Positions 31,464 through 31,500 of a stretch of 31,500 nucleotides of DNA are shown in pieces (position 1 is the stretch's first letter; each line of letters begins with the position of its first letter). Below the pieces are notes generated by a model that was given only the letters and a program-made list of their open reading frames with translations, ran no database searches and had not been told where the DNA came from. Source of the stretch: an uncultured Muribaculaceae bacterium. Lineage in GTDB: Bacteria > Bacteroidota > Bacteroidia > Bacteroidales > Muribaculaceae. Position numbers and translations under genes: made by a program. The stretch covers positions 1 through 31,500 of the forward strand of contig CAJUKX010000031.1 in the NCBI GenBank assembly GCA_910586975.1, given 5' to 3'.

Positions 31464-31500
31464 TAAAAAAATTAAGCCCCGGCAGAATTTCTTCTGTCGG
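31461..31500 (-). terminator. Terminator (cut by window end) of a gene to the right
   Basis: On the minus strand CCGACAGAA pairs with TTCTGCCGG (31500-31492 with 31487-31479, one G-T pair). GGCTTAATTTTTTTATAG follows. The stem probably extends past the window end, closing GGGGC/GCCCC-type pairs nearer the T-run. It would end a minus-strand gene lying beyond 31500. Confidence 0.65.

Overview
The window looks like chromosomal DNA of a gut-type member of the Bacteroidales (Bacteroidota); Muribaculaceae is my best guess, an inference from gene content and not a proven placement. Pointers are promoters of the Bacteroidota type (-33 TTTG, about 20 bp, -7 TAnnTTTG), start sites without Shine-Dalgarno sequences, DUF4493/PCMD-type lipoproteins, a BspA-type leucine-rich-repeat protein, a TPP-riboswitch-controlled TonB receptor plus PnuT pair, and roughly half G+C by eye. 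Most of the window is ordinary core or accessory chromosome; I see no phage, IS element or CRISPR array.

Layout. 1-690: tRNA-His(GTG) with its own promoter and terminator, then a short SSB, both on the minus strand. 712-3030: a patatin-like phospholipase with a C-terminal outer-membrane barrel (minus). 3275-8780: a three-gene plus-strand operon for a heavy-metal-type RND efflux pump (His-rich adaptor lipoprotein, inner-membrane pump, TolC-type outer-membrane protein). 8928-11792: minus-strand genes in the order tatA, tatC, DAACS-family symporter, sodB; the first three are joined by 4-bp overlaps. 11922-13394: fabD and an O6-alkylguanine-DNA methyltransferase gene (plus). 13395-13953: no convincing protein gene; a -7 box, dense hairpins and a T-run point to a structured non-coding RNA of about 345 nt. 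13954-17196: a 1080-residue secreted BspA-like LRR protein. 17319-17870: a stand-alone Fic protein carrying a C-terminal autoinhibitory motif. 17881-20804: a TPP riboswitch, a TonB-dependent receptor and pnuT, a thiamine-uptake operon (minus). 20860-24591: an operon of LptF/LptG-type permease, ribBA and an unrecognised small secreted protein (minus). 24686-31093: three tandem DUF4493-type surface lipoproteins (minus), preceded by a long AT-rich leader. 31401-31500: a seven-unit 9-bp repeat that can fold into one long hairpin, next to the edge of a terminator belonging to a gene outside the window.

How the genes work together. Several units act on the cell envelope: RND metal efflux, Tat export, LptF/G lipopolysaccharide transport, TonB-dependent thiamine uptake, a patatin-barrel protein, a BspA LRR protein and three surface lipoproteins. 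Cofactor supply is represented by thiamine uptake (TPP-switch controlled) and riboflavin synthesis (RibBA), and protection by SOD and the alkyltransferase. The least explained elements are the structured RNA at about 13446-13791, the 9-bp repeat hairpin at 31401-31463, the DUF4493 lipoprotein operon with a shared extra module, and two secreted proteins with the same kind of C-terminal sorting-like tail.
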